NCBI GenBank assembly: GCA_030614645.1
Contig: JAUWTR010000081.1
Span: forward strand, 1-7,115
Reading direction: 5' to 3'
Source of the DNA: Candidatus Aminicenantota bacterium
Lineage (GTDB): Bacteria > Acidobacteriota > Aminicenantia > Aminicenantales > Aminicenantaceae
DNA: 7,115 bases
Shown here: one piece after another, positions 1 to 5,085 of the stretch
Layout of the letters: the number at the start of each line of letters is the position of its first letter
How positions within the stretch are numbered: the first letter of the stretch is position 1
The notes under the pieces: model-generated
Database searches by the model: none
What the model saw: only the letters and a program-made list of their open reading frames with translations
What the model was told of the DNA's origin: nothing
Made by a program: the position numbers and the translations under genes

Positions 1-380
1 ATTATATACGCCTGTTTTTTATTTACAGAAGGCATGGATATGTTTCTTTTTCTGAAGCGGTTTTTAATCTGATGCAGAATCTCTTTTTTGAAAAAAAGCT
101 TTCTGTTTAAAGAAGCTGATACAGCCTCGCGTGTTTTGTCATCCAAGGTAGGGCCCAGCCCTCCGATGATTAAAATCAAATCAGATCTTTGCTGAGCTTG
201 CCTAAAGCAATATATTAGATCATCCAAATTATCGCCTACTATAGTCTTTAAGGAGATACTCATGCCTAGGTCGTTTATTTGGCGAGTTAAGTATAGTGAA
301 TTTGTATCCTGATAATAAGGCGTAAGCAATTCAGAACCAACTGCAATTATCTCGATCCTTAATTTATCTGAACTATTCAT
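1..380 (-). CDS. cinA: CinA-like protein, N-terminal molybdopterin-binding-type domain (partial, runs off the left edge)
   Basis: I translated this gene by hand; 126 residues are visible and the 3' end lies outside the window. The N-terminus (RIEIIAVGSELL, residues 8-19) is followed by the hallmark IIGGLGPTLDDKTREAV at 71-87, the nucleotide-binding loop of the COG1058/MoCF-like domain of CinA. Full-length CinA proteins are about 410 residues, often with a C-terminal NMN deamidase domain; only the first third is seen here, so a stand-alone MoCF-domain protein is possible. Family members act on ADP-ribose or NMN in pyridine-nucleotide recycling, and the competence name is historical. The ATG at 380-378 is chosen because the conserved strand starts a few residues later; there is no recognisable Shine-Dalgarno sequence. 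It lies downstream of rimO-pgpA on the same strand, a common context for cinA, but a 346-bp repeat-bearing spacer separates them. The start is 16 bp from the palindromic element at 397-589. Confidence 0.9.
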   Translation of the reverse strand, partial: MNSSDKLRIEIIAVGSELLTPYYQDTNSLYLTRQINDLGMSISLKTIVGDNLDDLIYCFRQAQQRSDLILIIGGLGPTLDDKTREAVSASLNRKLFFKKEILHQIKNRFRKRNISMPSVNKKQAYI

Positions 381-396
381 ATAAAATGTCGATATG

Positions 397-589
397 TATG
401 AAATTCGTGTGTGGCTTGTGCTCGCTTCAGATTTTTAACGCCATTCTTCTTCGTTTTTCTCGGCGCCTGCGTAACTCCCCCCGTCCGTGGGTCAGACATA
501 CTCAGCGTCCGACTGCGTCGGATTCCCTCGAAAAACCTCATCAGAAGGCTAAATCTTCAATGTCGCTTCAGCCACATAAGAATTTCATA
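397..589. repeat. 193-bp imperfect palindromic element with 20-bp terminal inverted repeats (element C)
   Basis: The ends TATGAAATTCGTGTGTGGCT (397-416) and AGCCACATAAGAATTTCATA (570-589) are inverted repeats matching at 18 of 20 positions. The arms continue as a weaker palindrome inwards: CTTCAGATTTTTAACGCC on the left against GAAGATTTAGCC read from the right, and GTTTTTCTCG against GGTTTTTCGAG. Near the centre is a perfect 6-bp stem with a 3-nt loop, TCCGAC (508-513) and GTCGGA (517-522). It has no convincing gene and is visibly more GC-rich than its flanks. It looks like a MITE or palindromic dispersed repeat. No second full copy is in the window, so repetition in the genome is inferred. 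No clear target-site duplication is visible. Confidence 0.65.
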
Positions 590-600
590 AGATAAAAATC

Positions 601-672
601 TTTTATCATAACATTACACATTTTACAATTCACATTTCACGGTTTTACCATTTACCATTTTCTATTTTCCGC
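601..672. repeat. degenerate short tandem-like AT-rich repeat
   Basis: This stretch consists of loosely repeated 6-8 nt units of the type ATTTTAC, ATTTCAC and TTTACCA, for example TTACACATTTTACAATTC and TTTACCATTTACCATTTT. On the minus strand it reads as runs of TGTAAAA, TGTGAAT and GGTAAAT. It is non-coding in every frame I examined and lies between element C and the 3' end of pgpA. Together with element C and the motif at 694-715 it accounts for most of the 346-bp spacer between pgpA and cinA. I see no tRNA, promoter or strong terminator in it. Confidence 0.5.
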
Positions 673-693
673 CTTTTTCACATCTACGGCAAC

Positions 694-715
694 CTCGACT
701 CATGAATAATTCAGG
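694..715 (+). repeat. 22-bp dispersed motif, copy 1
   Basis: The motif reads CTCGACTC-A-TGAATAA-TT-CAGG and matches 4121-4142 (CTCGACTC-G-TGAATAA-AA-CAGG) at 19 of 22 positions in the same orientation. This copy sits just past the stop codon of pgpA, and its end overlaps a weak inverted repeat GAATAA/TTATTC. The second copy directly abuts the 151-bp element at 3969-4119, so the motif may be a boundary or insertion-site sequence. Confidence 0.45.
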
Positions 716-726
716 TTTATTCTATG

Positions 727-1179
727 TTATTTTATAAGTAAATAAAGGTTAATAATAATTGCCGAATAGAGACCGGCAACAATATCGTCCAGCATGATTC
801 CCCATCCCTGCGAGAATTTTTCTGCTTTTTTAATAAGAAATGGTTTTAAAACATCGAAGAGTCTAAAAAGCAGAAAACCGGCTATCATCAGAGCCCATGT
901 AGGCTCTAACAAAAAAACAGCCAGAAGCTGCCCCAATACTTCGTCGATAACTACAGAACGGGGATCTTCAATTTTAAGGTCGGACGAATACCGGGAAGAG
1001 GCCACTACTCCTGTAATGTAAATAAAAAGAGCTACGGTAAGGTAAAGAGGCCAGCTCAGTTTATATAGAAATAATTTGTATAAGATAACTATGATAAAAC
1101 TTGCAGCTGTACCCGGAGCAATAGGGAAATAACCGACGCCAAAAAAAGTCGCATAAATTTTTGCTATTAATTTTATCAT
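727..1179 (-). CDS. pgpA: phosphatidylglycerophosphatase A (PgpA)
   Basis: This 150-residue membrane protein is of normal length for the PgpA family, which removes the phosphate of phosphatidylglycerophosphate to give phosphatidylglycerol at the inner membrane. Visible signatures are GVGYFPIAPGTAAS (14-27), the acidic loop DPRSVVIDEVLGQ (72-84), RLFDVLKPF (106-114) and GWGIMLDDIVAG (125-136). The conserved Asp and Glu residues in these loops are expected to bind the metal and substrate. Hydrophobic segments lie near 26-38, 44-60, 84-104 and 133-149. The start codon overlaps the rimO stop (ATGA at 1179-1176), which indicates translational coupling. No other phospholipid gene (pgsA) is present here, although pgsA often lies in this neighbourhood in other genomes. 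Confidence 0.95.
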   Translation of the reverse strand: MIKLIAKIYATFFGVGYFPIAPGTAASFIIVILYKLFLYKLSWPLYLTVALFIYITGVVASSRYSSDLKIEDPRSVVIDEVLGQLLAVFLLEPTWALMIAGFLLFRLFDVLKPFLIKKAEKFSQGWGIMLDDIVAGLYSAIIINLYLLIK

Positions 1180-2501
1180 ATAAATACCCCATATAGATCA
1201 TATATATCATAACCTGTGATTTCAACTTTTTGAATCAAACTTAATATTTTATTTTCTGCTGTTTCAGTATCAATGAAAACAGAACCATCAACCTCTGGAG
1301 CCTGGTAGCGGGTACGGGCAGCCAGGATGCTGGGGTCCTGTTGTACGCTGCCTTCAAATATAACATCAAGATGTTTTCCAAGATATTTTTTATTATGCTC
1401 CTGAGATATTTCTGCTTGGATTTCCATTATTTCCTGATTTCTTGCCGCTTTAACTTTTTGAGGGACTGGATCTCCCAGGGAGTAACAGCTTGTATTTTTT
1501 TCAGGTGAATACATAAAGATACCCAGATGGTCAAACTTTGCAGCCTTGATAAAACTTAAAAGATTCTTAAATTCCTGGTTTCCTTCGCCGGGAAAGCCAA
1601 CAATAATAGATGTTCGCAGAACTGCATCAGGTACTTTATGGCGAATTTTCTTGATAAGTTTTAAAGATCTAACAGAGTCCATGCCTCTTTTCATTTTTTT
1701 TATGATATTTCTGTCCGCATGCTGAAAAGGAGCATCTATGTAACTACATATTTTATCTTCCTGCATAGTTTCTAAAAGCCTGTCGGAAATCTCTTCAGGA
1801 TAAGCATAGAGCACTCTTATCCACCCGAGATCTTCTATATTTAGCAGCTCTTCAAGTAATTTAGGAAGCCCATCTTTAAGCTCTTTGTCTTGCCCGAAAA
1901 ATGTAGAATCATGGGAAATAAGGTTTATCTCTTTAATCCCTAAGGAAACAAGATTTTGAACTTCAAGGACGATGGATGAAATATCACGAGAAAAATAGGG
2001 GCCTTTAATCTCCGGGATGGCACAGAATCCACATTTATGTGAACATCCTTCCGAGATTTTTACATAGGCCCAGGAGGGGGGAGATGATAAGCGGCGGGGA
2101 GACATATGATCATAAAGGTATGTATTATTCGCAGGAGTAAACGATTTTTTCTCTAATAAATCGATAATATGGTGGAAGTTTTTTACTCCGGTCCAGATAT
2201 CTATTTCAGGGTAGGAATTTTTTAGGTTTTCAGCATATCTTTCGACATAACACCCTGTAACTGCGATTATCTTGTTCTTAGCCTTTTTTTTAAGTTTGAT
2301 TGCTTTTTGGATAGAGTCTTTTGCTTCTGACCTGGCTGGTTCTATAAAACCGCAGGTATTGATGATTATTATATCAGCAGATTTTGGATCAGGAGTGATT
2401 TGATAATCCGAAGCTTCAAAATATCCTAGCATCACTTCGCTGTCGACCAAGTTTTTTGCACAACCCAGGCTTATCAAGGCGACTTTTTTCATTACCGGCA
2501 T
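1176..2501 (-). CDS. rimO: ribosomal protein uS12 methylthiotransferase RimO
   Basis: RimO is a radical-SAM enzyme with two iron-sulfur clusters that methylthiolates a conserved aspartate of ribosomal protein uS12. The 441 residues fit the family. The N-terminal MTTase domain carries the three cluster cysteines C14 (SLGCAKNLVDSE, the RimO-type version of this motif), C50 (INTCGFI) and C84 (VTGCYVERY). The radical-SAM motif CSHKCGFC is at 153-160. A radical-SAM barrel follows to about residue 375, then a C-terminal TRAM domain. The SLGC.KN..DSE signature favours RimO over the tRNA enzymes MiaB and MtaB. Two starts are possible: M1 at 2501, or M4 at 2492, which matches the usual MKKV-type family N-terminus. 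A TACAAT hexamer at 2507-2502 would put transcription start beyond M1, which would favour M4. The gene lies 64 bp downstream of asnS and overlaps pgpA. Confidence 0.96.
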   Translation of the reverse strand: MPVMKKVALISLGCAKNLVDSEVMLGYFEASDYQITPDPKSADIIIINTCGFIEPARSEAKDSIQKAIKLKKKAKNKIIAVTGCYVERYAENLKNSYPEIDIWTGVKNFHHIIDLLEKKSFTPANNTYLYDHMSPRRLSSPPSWAYVKISEGCSHKCGFCAIPEIKGPYFSRDISSIVLEVQNLVSLGIKEINLISHDSTFFGQDKELKDGLPKLLEELLNIEDLGWIRVLYAYPEEISDRLLETMQEDKICSYIDAPFQHADRNIIKKMKRGMDSVRSLKLIKKIRHKVPDAVLRTSIIVGFPGEGNQEFKNLLSFIKAAKFDHLGIFMYSPEKNTSCYSLGDPVPQKVKAARNQEIMEIQAEISQEHNKKYLGKHLDVIFEGSVQQDPSILAARTRYQAPEVDGSVFIDTETAENKILSLIQKVEITGYDIYDLYGVFI

Positions 2502-2530
2502 ATTGTAAACTCTTGATTAGAAACAGTAAA
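2502..2530 (-). promoter_or_regulatory. possible promoter for rimO-pgpA
   Basis: On the minus strand TTTACT (2530-2525, 4 of 6 matches to the -35 consensus) is followed after 17 bp by TACAAT (2507-2502, 5 of 6 matches to -10). Transcription would begin near 2495, giving an almost leaderless message starting at the internal ATG at 2492. In AT-rich DNA such matches arise by chance, and read-through from asnS is equally possible. Confidence 0.3.
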
Positions 2531-2565
2531 GATATAAAGAGAAATTGGCTGCCTCTTGGTTTTTA

Positions 2566-3858
2566 TTAAGGGTATATACGGTAGAGAAGGCGGGGGAAAG
2601 GAATAGTTTCGCGGATATGCTTGACTTTACATAGCCAGGAAAGCATTCTTTCGACTCCCAATCCGAAACCTGAATGAGGGACTGAGCCGAATTTTCTGAG
2701 ATCGACATACCATTTATATGCTTGCTGGGGAAGTTTATGTTCTGCAATTTTCTTTTCGAGGAGTTCCGGATCGTGTATCCTTTGGCCTCCTCCGATTATC
2801 TCGCCATATCCTTCAGATGCTAGTATATCCAGACCAAGAACAAGGTCCGGTCGTTTATCAGCAGGCTGCATGTAAAATGCTTTGATCTTTGCCGGAAAAT
2901 GGGTTACACATACGGGCATTTTATAAATTTCTGCAAGCTTGGCTTCTTCTGGGGCGCCAAAGTCATCTCCGAATTCCATCTTAAAGTTGTTTTCATTTAA
3001 TATTTGTATAGCTTCTTCATATGTGATGTGTGGGAAAGGTTTTTTTACGGCTTCAAGAGGCCCAGTATCTCTTTCCAATATTTCAAGTTCCTGCTGCCGG
3101 TTATCAAGTGTGCGTTCTATGATGTAGATAATGAGGTCTTCGCCCAGTTCCTTAATATCAGCCAGGGTAGCAAAGGCTATTTCAGGCTCTACCATCCAGA
3201 ATTCGATCAGGTGTTTTCTGGTTTTGGATTTTTCTGCTCGAAAAGTGGGTCCAAAACAGTAGACTTTGCCGAATGCCATTGCAGTAGCTTCATTGTAGAG
3301 TTGGCCGCTTTGACTTAGATAAGCTTTTTGGTCAAAATATTCAGTTTCGAAAAGAGTTGTTGTGCCTTCGCATGCACTGGGAGTAAGAATCGGAGTGTCC
3401 ATAAGGCGGAATCCTCGATTGTCAAAGAAATCACGGATCGATTTGATCAGCTCAGATCTTATCTTGAGTATTGCATGTTGTTTCTGAGAACGAAGCCAGA
3501 GGTGTCTGTTTTCCATAAGAAACGGGATGCCATGTTCTTTTGGTGTGATGGGGTATTCTTCTGCAATCTGGATAATATCCATTTCTTCAATACTCATTTC
3601 ATAACCGCCAGGAGCTCGCTTTTCTTTTTTAACAACACCGCGAAGTATCAGGGATGACTCTTGGGTTAATCTATCAAATTCCTGAAAAAGGAAACTGTCT
3701 TTATCCGCACTGTACATTGTACACTGCAGGATACCTGTGCCATCTCGTATAAGGAGAAAGCGGATTTTTCCACTTGAACGCTTATTATAGACCCAGCCGC
3801 GAATTTCTACTTTTTTTTCCGGATATTTTTCCAGGTCTTCTATGTATACCCACTTCAT
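2566..3858 (-). CDS. asnS: asparaginyl-tRNA synthetase (class II, AsnRS)
   Basis: This cytoplasmic enzyme charges tRNA-Asn with asparagine using ATP. The 430 residues begin with an OB-fold anticodon-binding domain (about 1-105, RGWV and IRDGTG visible). The class II catalytic core follows: motif 1 ends near 151-160 (RLMDTPILTP), AYLSQSGQLY is at 179-188, motif 2 FRAEKSKTRKHLIEFW at 206-221, and motif 3 GFGLGVERMLSWL at 397-409. The SQSGQLY and RAEKS.TR.HL.EFW wording favours AsnRS over AspRS. The reading frame is open to 3906, but the extra 16 hydrophobic residues (MLALLIQYFSIIIFGI) are outside the family, and a good promoter lies inside that stretch. I therefore start at the ATG at 3858-3856, giving a typical MKWVYIEDLEKY N-terminus. 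It heads the minus-strand run towards rimO and pgpA. No T-box leader is present. Confidence 0.93.
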   Translation of the reverse strand: MKWVYIEDLEKYPEKKVEIRGWVYNKRSSGKIRFLLIRDGTGILQCTMYSADKDSFLFQEFDRLTQESSLILRGVVKKEKRAPGGYEMSIEEMDIIQIAEEYPITPKEHGIPFLMENRHLWLRSQKQHAILKIRSELIKSIRDFFDNRGFRLMDTPILTPSACEGTTTLFETEYFDQKAYLSQSGQLYNEATAMAFGKVYCFGPTFRAEKSKTRKHLIEFWMVEPEIAFATLADIKELGEDLIIYIIERTLDNRQQELEILERDTGPLEAVKKPFPHITYEEAIQILNENNFKMEFGDDFGAPEEAKLAEIYKMPVCVTHFPAKIKAFYMQPADKRPDLVLGLDILASEGYGEIIGGGQRIHDPELLEKKIAEHKLPQQAYKWYVDLRKFGSVPHSGFGLGVERMLSWLCKVKHIRETIPFPRLLYRIYP

Positions 3859-3868
3859 AATGCCAAAG

Positions 3869-3897
3869 ATTATAATTGAAAAATATTGAATTAGCAA
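3869..3897 (-). promoter_or_regulatory. predicted sigma70-type promoter of asnS
   Basis: On the minus strand, TTGCTA (3897-3892, 4 of 6 matches to TTGACA) is separated by exactly 17 bp from a perfect TATAAT (3874-3869). The expected transcription start is near 3862, only about 4 nt before the asnS ATG at 3858, so the message would be leaderless or nearly so. There is no Shine-Dalgarno sequence in the 10 bp between the -10 box and the ATG, which agrees with that. Confidence 0.6.
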
Positions 3898-3968
3898 GGC
3901 AAGCACCTACCTTATTCTGTTGTGGCTTATGCTTTTTGCAAATGGGAAGCTGAGTCAGGAAGAGTGGG

Positions 3969-4119
3969 CATGGATACGGGTAAGTCCCTACGAAAGAAAG
4001 GGATTTCCCCCAGCGGGGAAATCTCTTCCTGTCCTCACAATGCTCTCCTCGAGATTCTCTCGAGGAACCATGCCCGCGTTGTTCCGGATGGCTTTCTGCG
4101 GGATTTACCAGTATCCATG
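3969..4119 (+). repeat. 151-bp structured inverted-repeat element, copy A
   Basis: The ends CATGGATACGGGTAAGTCCC (3969-3988) and GGGATTTACCAGTATCCATG (4100-4119) are 20-bp inverted repeats with two non-identical positions, one of which still allows a G-T pair. Inside, GAAAG (3992-3996) pairs with CTTTC (4092-4096). One hairpin follows at 3998-4027, with stem GATTTCCCC/GGGGAAATC and loop CAGC. A second arm pairs ACAATGC (4037-4043) with GCGTTGT (4076-4082) and encloses a perfect 8-bp hairpin CCTCGAGA-TTC-TCTCGAGG (4047-4065). The whole element can fold into a branched, cloverleaf-like shape. It lies between the divergent asnS and corrinoid genes. I found no open reading frame worth calling and no convincing target-site duplication. 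It is more GC-rich than its surroundings. Copy B (4864-5014) is the same length in the opposite orientation. Confidence 0.85.
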
Positions 4120-4120
4120 T

Positions 4121-4142
4121 CTCGACTCGTGAATAAAACAGG
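4121..4142 (+). repeat. 22-bp dispersed motif, copy 2 (abuts the 151-bp element)
   Basis: This copy matches 694-715 at 19 of 22 positions, with differences only at position 9 and positions 17-18. It begins 2 bp after the end of element copy A and ends 19 bp before the GTG start of the corrinoid gene. Its last two bases are the first of GGATAATTT, whose GATAAT (4142-4147) is a possible -10 box for that gene. Confidence 0.45.
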
Positions 4143-4161
4143 ATAATTTGTTGAAATTATT

Positions 4162-4863
4162 GTGGAAAAAAAATATTATACAGAAATGGATAAATTATTG
4201 GAAAAGATTGCAGTTTGTGTAGAAAAAGGCAAGGTTAATGCTCAATCTCCTTATCCCCCAGAAATGAAAGGTCAGGACGGTGTGGATGAATTGATACTTA
4301 AGGCCCTGGAAACAGGCATTTCTGCCCAGAAAGTGTTATCAGAATCATTGATTAAAGGTATGCAGAGAGTAGGGGAGAAGTTTCGAAAAAATGAGATATA
4401 TTTGCCGGATGTGCTGATGGCGGCAAGATCTATGAATGCAGGAATGAGCCATATTAAACCTTATATTTTGTCCGGAAATGTAGAATATCAGGGAAAAATA
4501 ATTATTGGGACAGTTGTTGGAGACATGCATGATATCGGAAAAAAAATAGTCGGGATGTTTTTCGAAGGGGGAGGCTGGGAGGTTATAGATTGTGGAGTTG
4601 ATGTCTCGGAAAATAGTTTTATCCAGGCAATAACTGAAAACAATCCTGATGCTGTGGGATTGAGTGCATTACTGACAACTACAATGATGAATATGAAAGC
4701 TATTACAGGCGTATTAAAAACGAAATTCCCAAATCTAAAAATACTTGTAGGAGGAGCTCCCGTAACCCAAGATTTTGCTGATAGTATCGGAGCTGACATC
4801 TATTCACCATACCCGCAGGGGGCCTTGGAGAAACTAAAAAATAGTTTACAGGAACCCAGTTAG
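4162..4863 (+). CDS. cobalamin-binding methyl-carrier (corrinoid) protein, MtaC/MtbC/MttC-like
   Basis: This 233-residue protein has the two-domain plan of corrinoid proteins that shuttle a methyl group between a substrate-specific methyltransferase and a second methyltransferase. Residues 10-105 form the helical methionine-synthase-type cap (LILKALETGI, LIKGMQRVGEKFRKNEIYLPDVLMAARSM). Residues 111-228 form the Rossmann-like B12 domain. In it DMHDIG (121-126) supplies the lower cobalt ligand His123, followed by SALLTT (168-173) and GGAPVT (197-202). Substrate and partner cannot be read from the sequence, and no methyltransferase or corrinoid activator is in the window. A segment rich in Pro, Ser and Gly (about 24-40) between cap helices looks longer than in typical members. 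The start is taken as GTG at 4162, because an in-frame stop lies at 4144-4146; an ATG at 4186 is an alternative. Neither has a clear Shine-Dalgarno sequence. The stop codon directly touches repeat copy B. Confidence 0.9.
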   Translation: MEKKYYTEMDKLLEKIAVCVEKGKVNAQSPYPPEMKGQDGVDELILKALETGISAQKVLSESLIKGMQRVGEKFRKNEIYLPDVLMAARSMNAGMSHIKPYILSGNVEYQGKIIIGTVVGDMHDIGKKIVGMFFEGGGWEVIDCGVDVSENSFIQAITENNPDAVGLSALLTTTMMNMKAITGVLKTKFPNLKILVGGAPVTQDFADSIGADIYSPYPQGALEKLKNSLQEPS

Positions 4864-5014
4864 CCTGGACACAGGTAAATCCCGGAGAAAGCCATCCGGA
4901 ACAACGCGGGCATGAATCCTCGAGAGACTCTCGAGGAGAGCGTTGTGAGGACAGGAAGGGATTTCCCCGCTGGTGGAAATCCCTGTCTTTCGAAGGGACT
5001 TACCTGTGTCCATG
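4864..5014 (-). repeat. 151-bp structured inverted-repeat element, copy B (inverted relative to copy A)
   Basis: Read on the minus strand, this copy aligns to 3969-4119 without gaps and with 14 differences in 151 by hand count. Its ends, CCTGGACACAGGTAAATCCC (4864-4883) and GGGACTTACCTGTGTCCATG (4995-5014), are inverted repeats. The hairpin CCTCGAGAG.CTCTCGAGG and the GATTTCC/GGAAATC hairpin are retained. The base next to the outer stem extends the inverted repeat here: TAG (4861-4863, the corrinoid stop codon) pairs with CTA (5015-5017). The element fills most of the convergent intergenic region between the corrinoid gene and the DUF4416 gene. Its stems could hinder converging transcription, but no T-run follows, so I do not call it a terminator. 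Confidence 0.85.
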
Positions 5015-5043
5015 CTATACATTCTTGTGTTGTTTCAAGTAGA

Positions 5044-5085
5044 GCTCCCTTACATTCAGGAACTAATCATGATATTCAAGGGAGC
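5044..5085 (-). other. inverted repeat spanning the 3' end of the DUF4416 gene
   Basis: GCTCCCTT (5044-5051) and AAGGGAGC (5078-5085) form a perfect 8-bp stem around a 26-nt loop that includes the DUF4416 stop codon. It could slow or end transcription on the minus strand. The long loop and the lack of a following T-run make an intrinsic terminator doubtful. Confidence 0.3.

Larger units (their letters stand above)
3969..5014. other. repeat-bounded unit: two inverted 151-bp elements enclosing one corrinoid-protein gene
   Basis: The two 151-bp elements face each other and enclose 744 bp holding only the 22-bp motif at 4121-4142 and one gene on the plus strand, opposite to every other gene in the window. 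This arrangement resembles a composite transposon or MITE-flanked cassette. No transposase is encoded inside, and I see no direct repeat around the outer ends (GTGGG before, CTATA after). Movement as a unit is therefore inference. The two elements could equally have inserted independently beside a resident gene. Confidence 0.4.

Noticed and set aside
386..595. Open frame of 69 codons on the plus strand in the pgpA-cinA spacer
   Set aside because: It lies almost exactly on the palindromic element, so the frame is a by-product of the repeat. The composition (many Arg, Ser, Pro, His) and lack of a ribosome site do not suggest a real protein.
2939..3657. Plus-strand open frames opposite asnS
   Set aside because: They are antisense shadows of a gene with all class II synthetase motifs intact and show no family signatures.
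3859..3906. 16-residue N-terminal extension of asnS to the ATG at 3906
   Set aside because: The predicted promoter (3869-3897) lies inside it, the residues do not resemble an AsnRS N-terminus, and the ATG at 3858 gives a normal start.
3859..3968. T-box or other riboswitch upstream of asnS
   Set aside because: The promoter leaves only about 4 nt of leader, and no T-box sequence or specifier stem is visible.
4047..4065. CCTCGAGA/TCTCGAGG hairpin as a rho-independent terminator (also in copy B at 4918-4936)
   Set aside because: No T-run follows on either strand in either copy, and the hairpin is an internal part of a larger conserved fold.
3920..4146. Two overlapping plus-strand open frames of about 70 codons
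   Set aside because: Both are read across repeat copy A in different frames, neither has a family signature, and the inverted repeat explains the sequence better.
4345..4799. Minus-strand open frames opposite the corrinoid gene
   Set aside because: They are antisense to a gene with an intact B12-binding motif and carry no recognisable domain.
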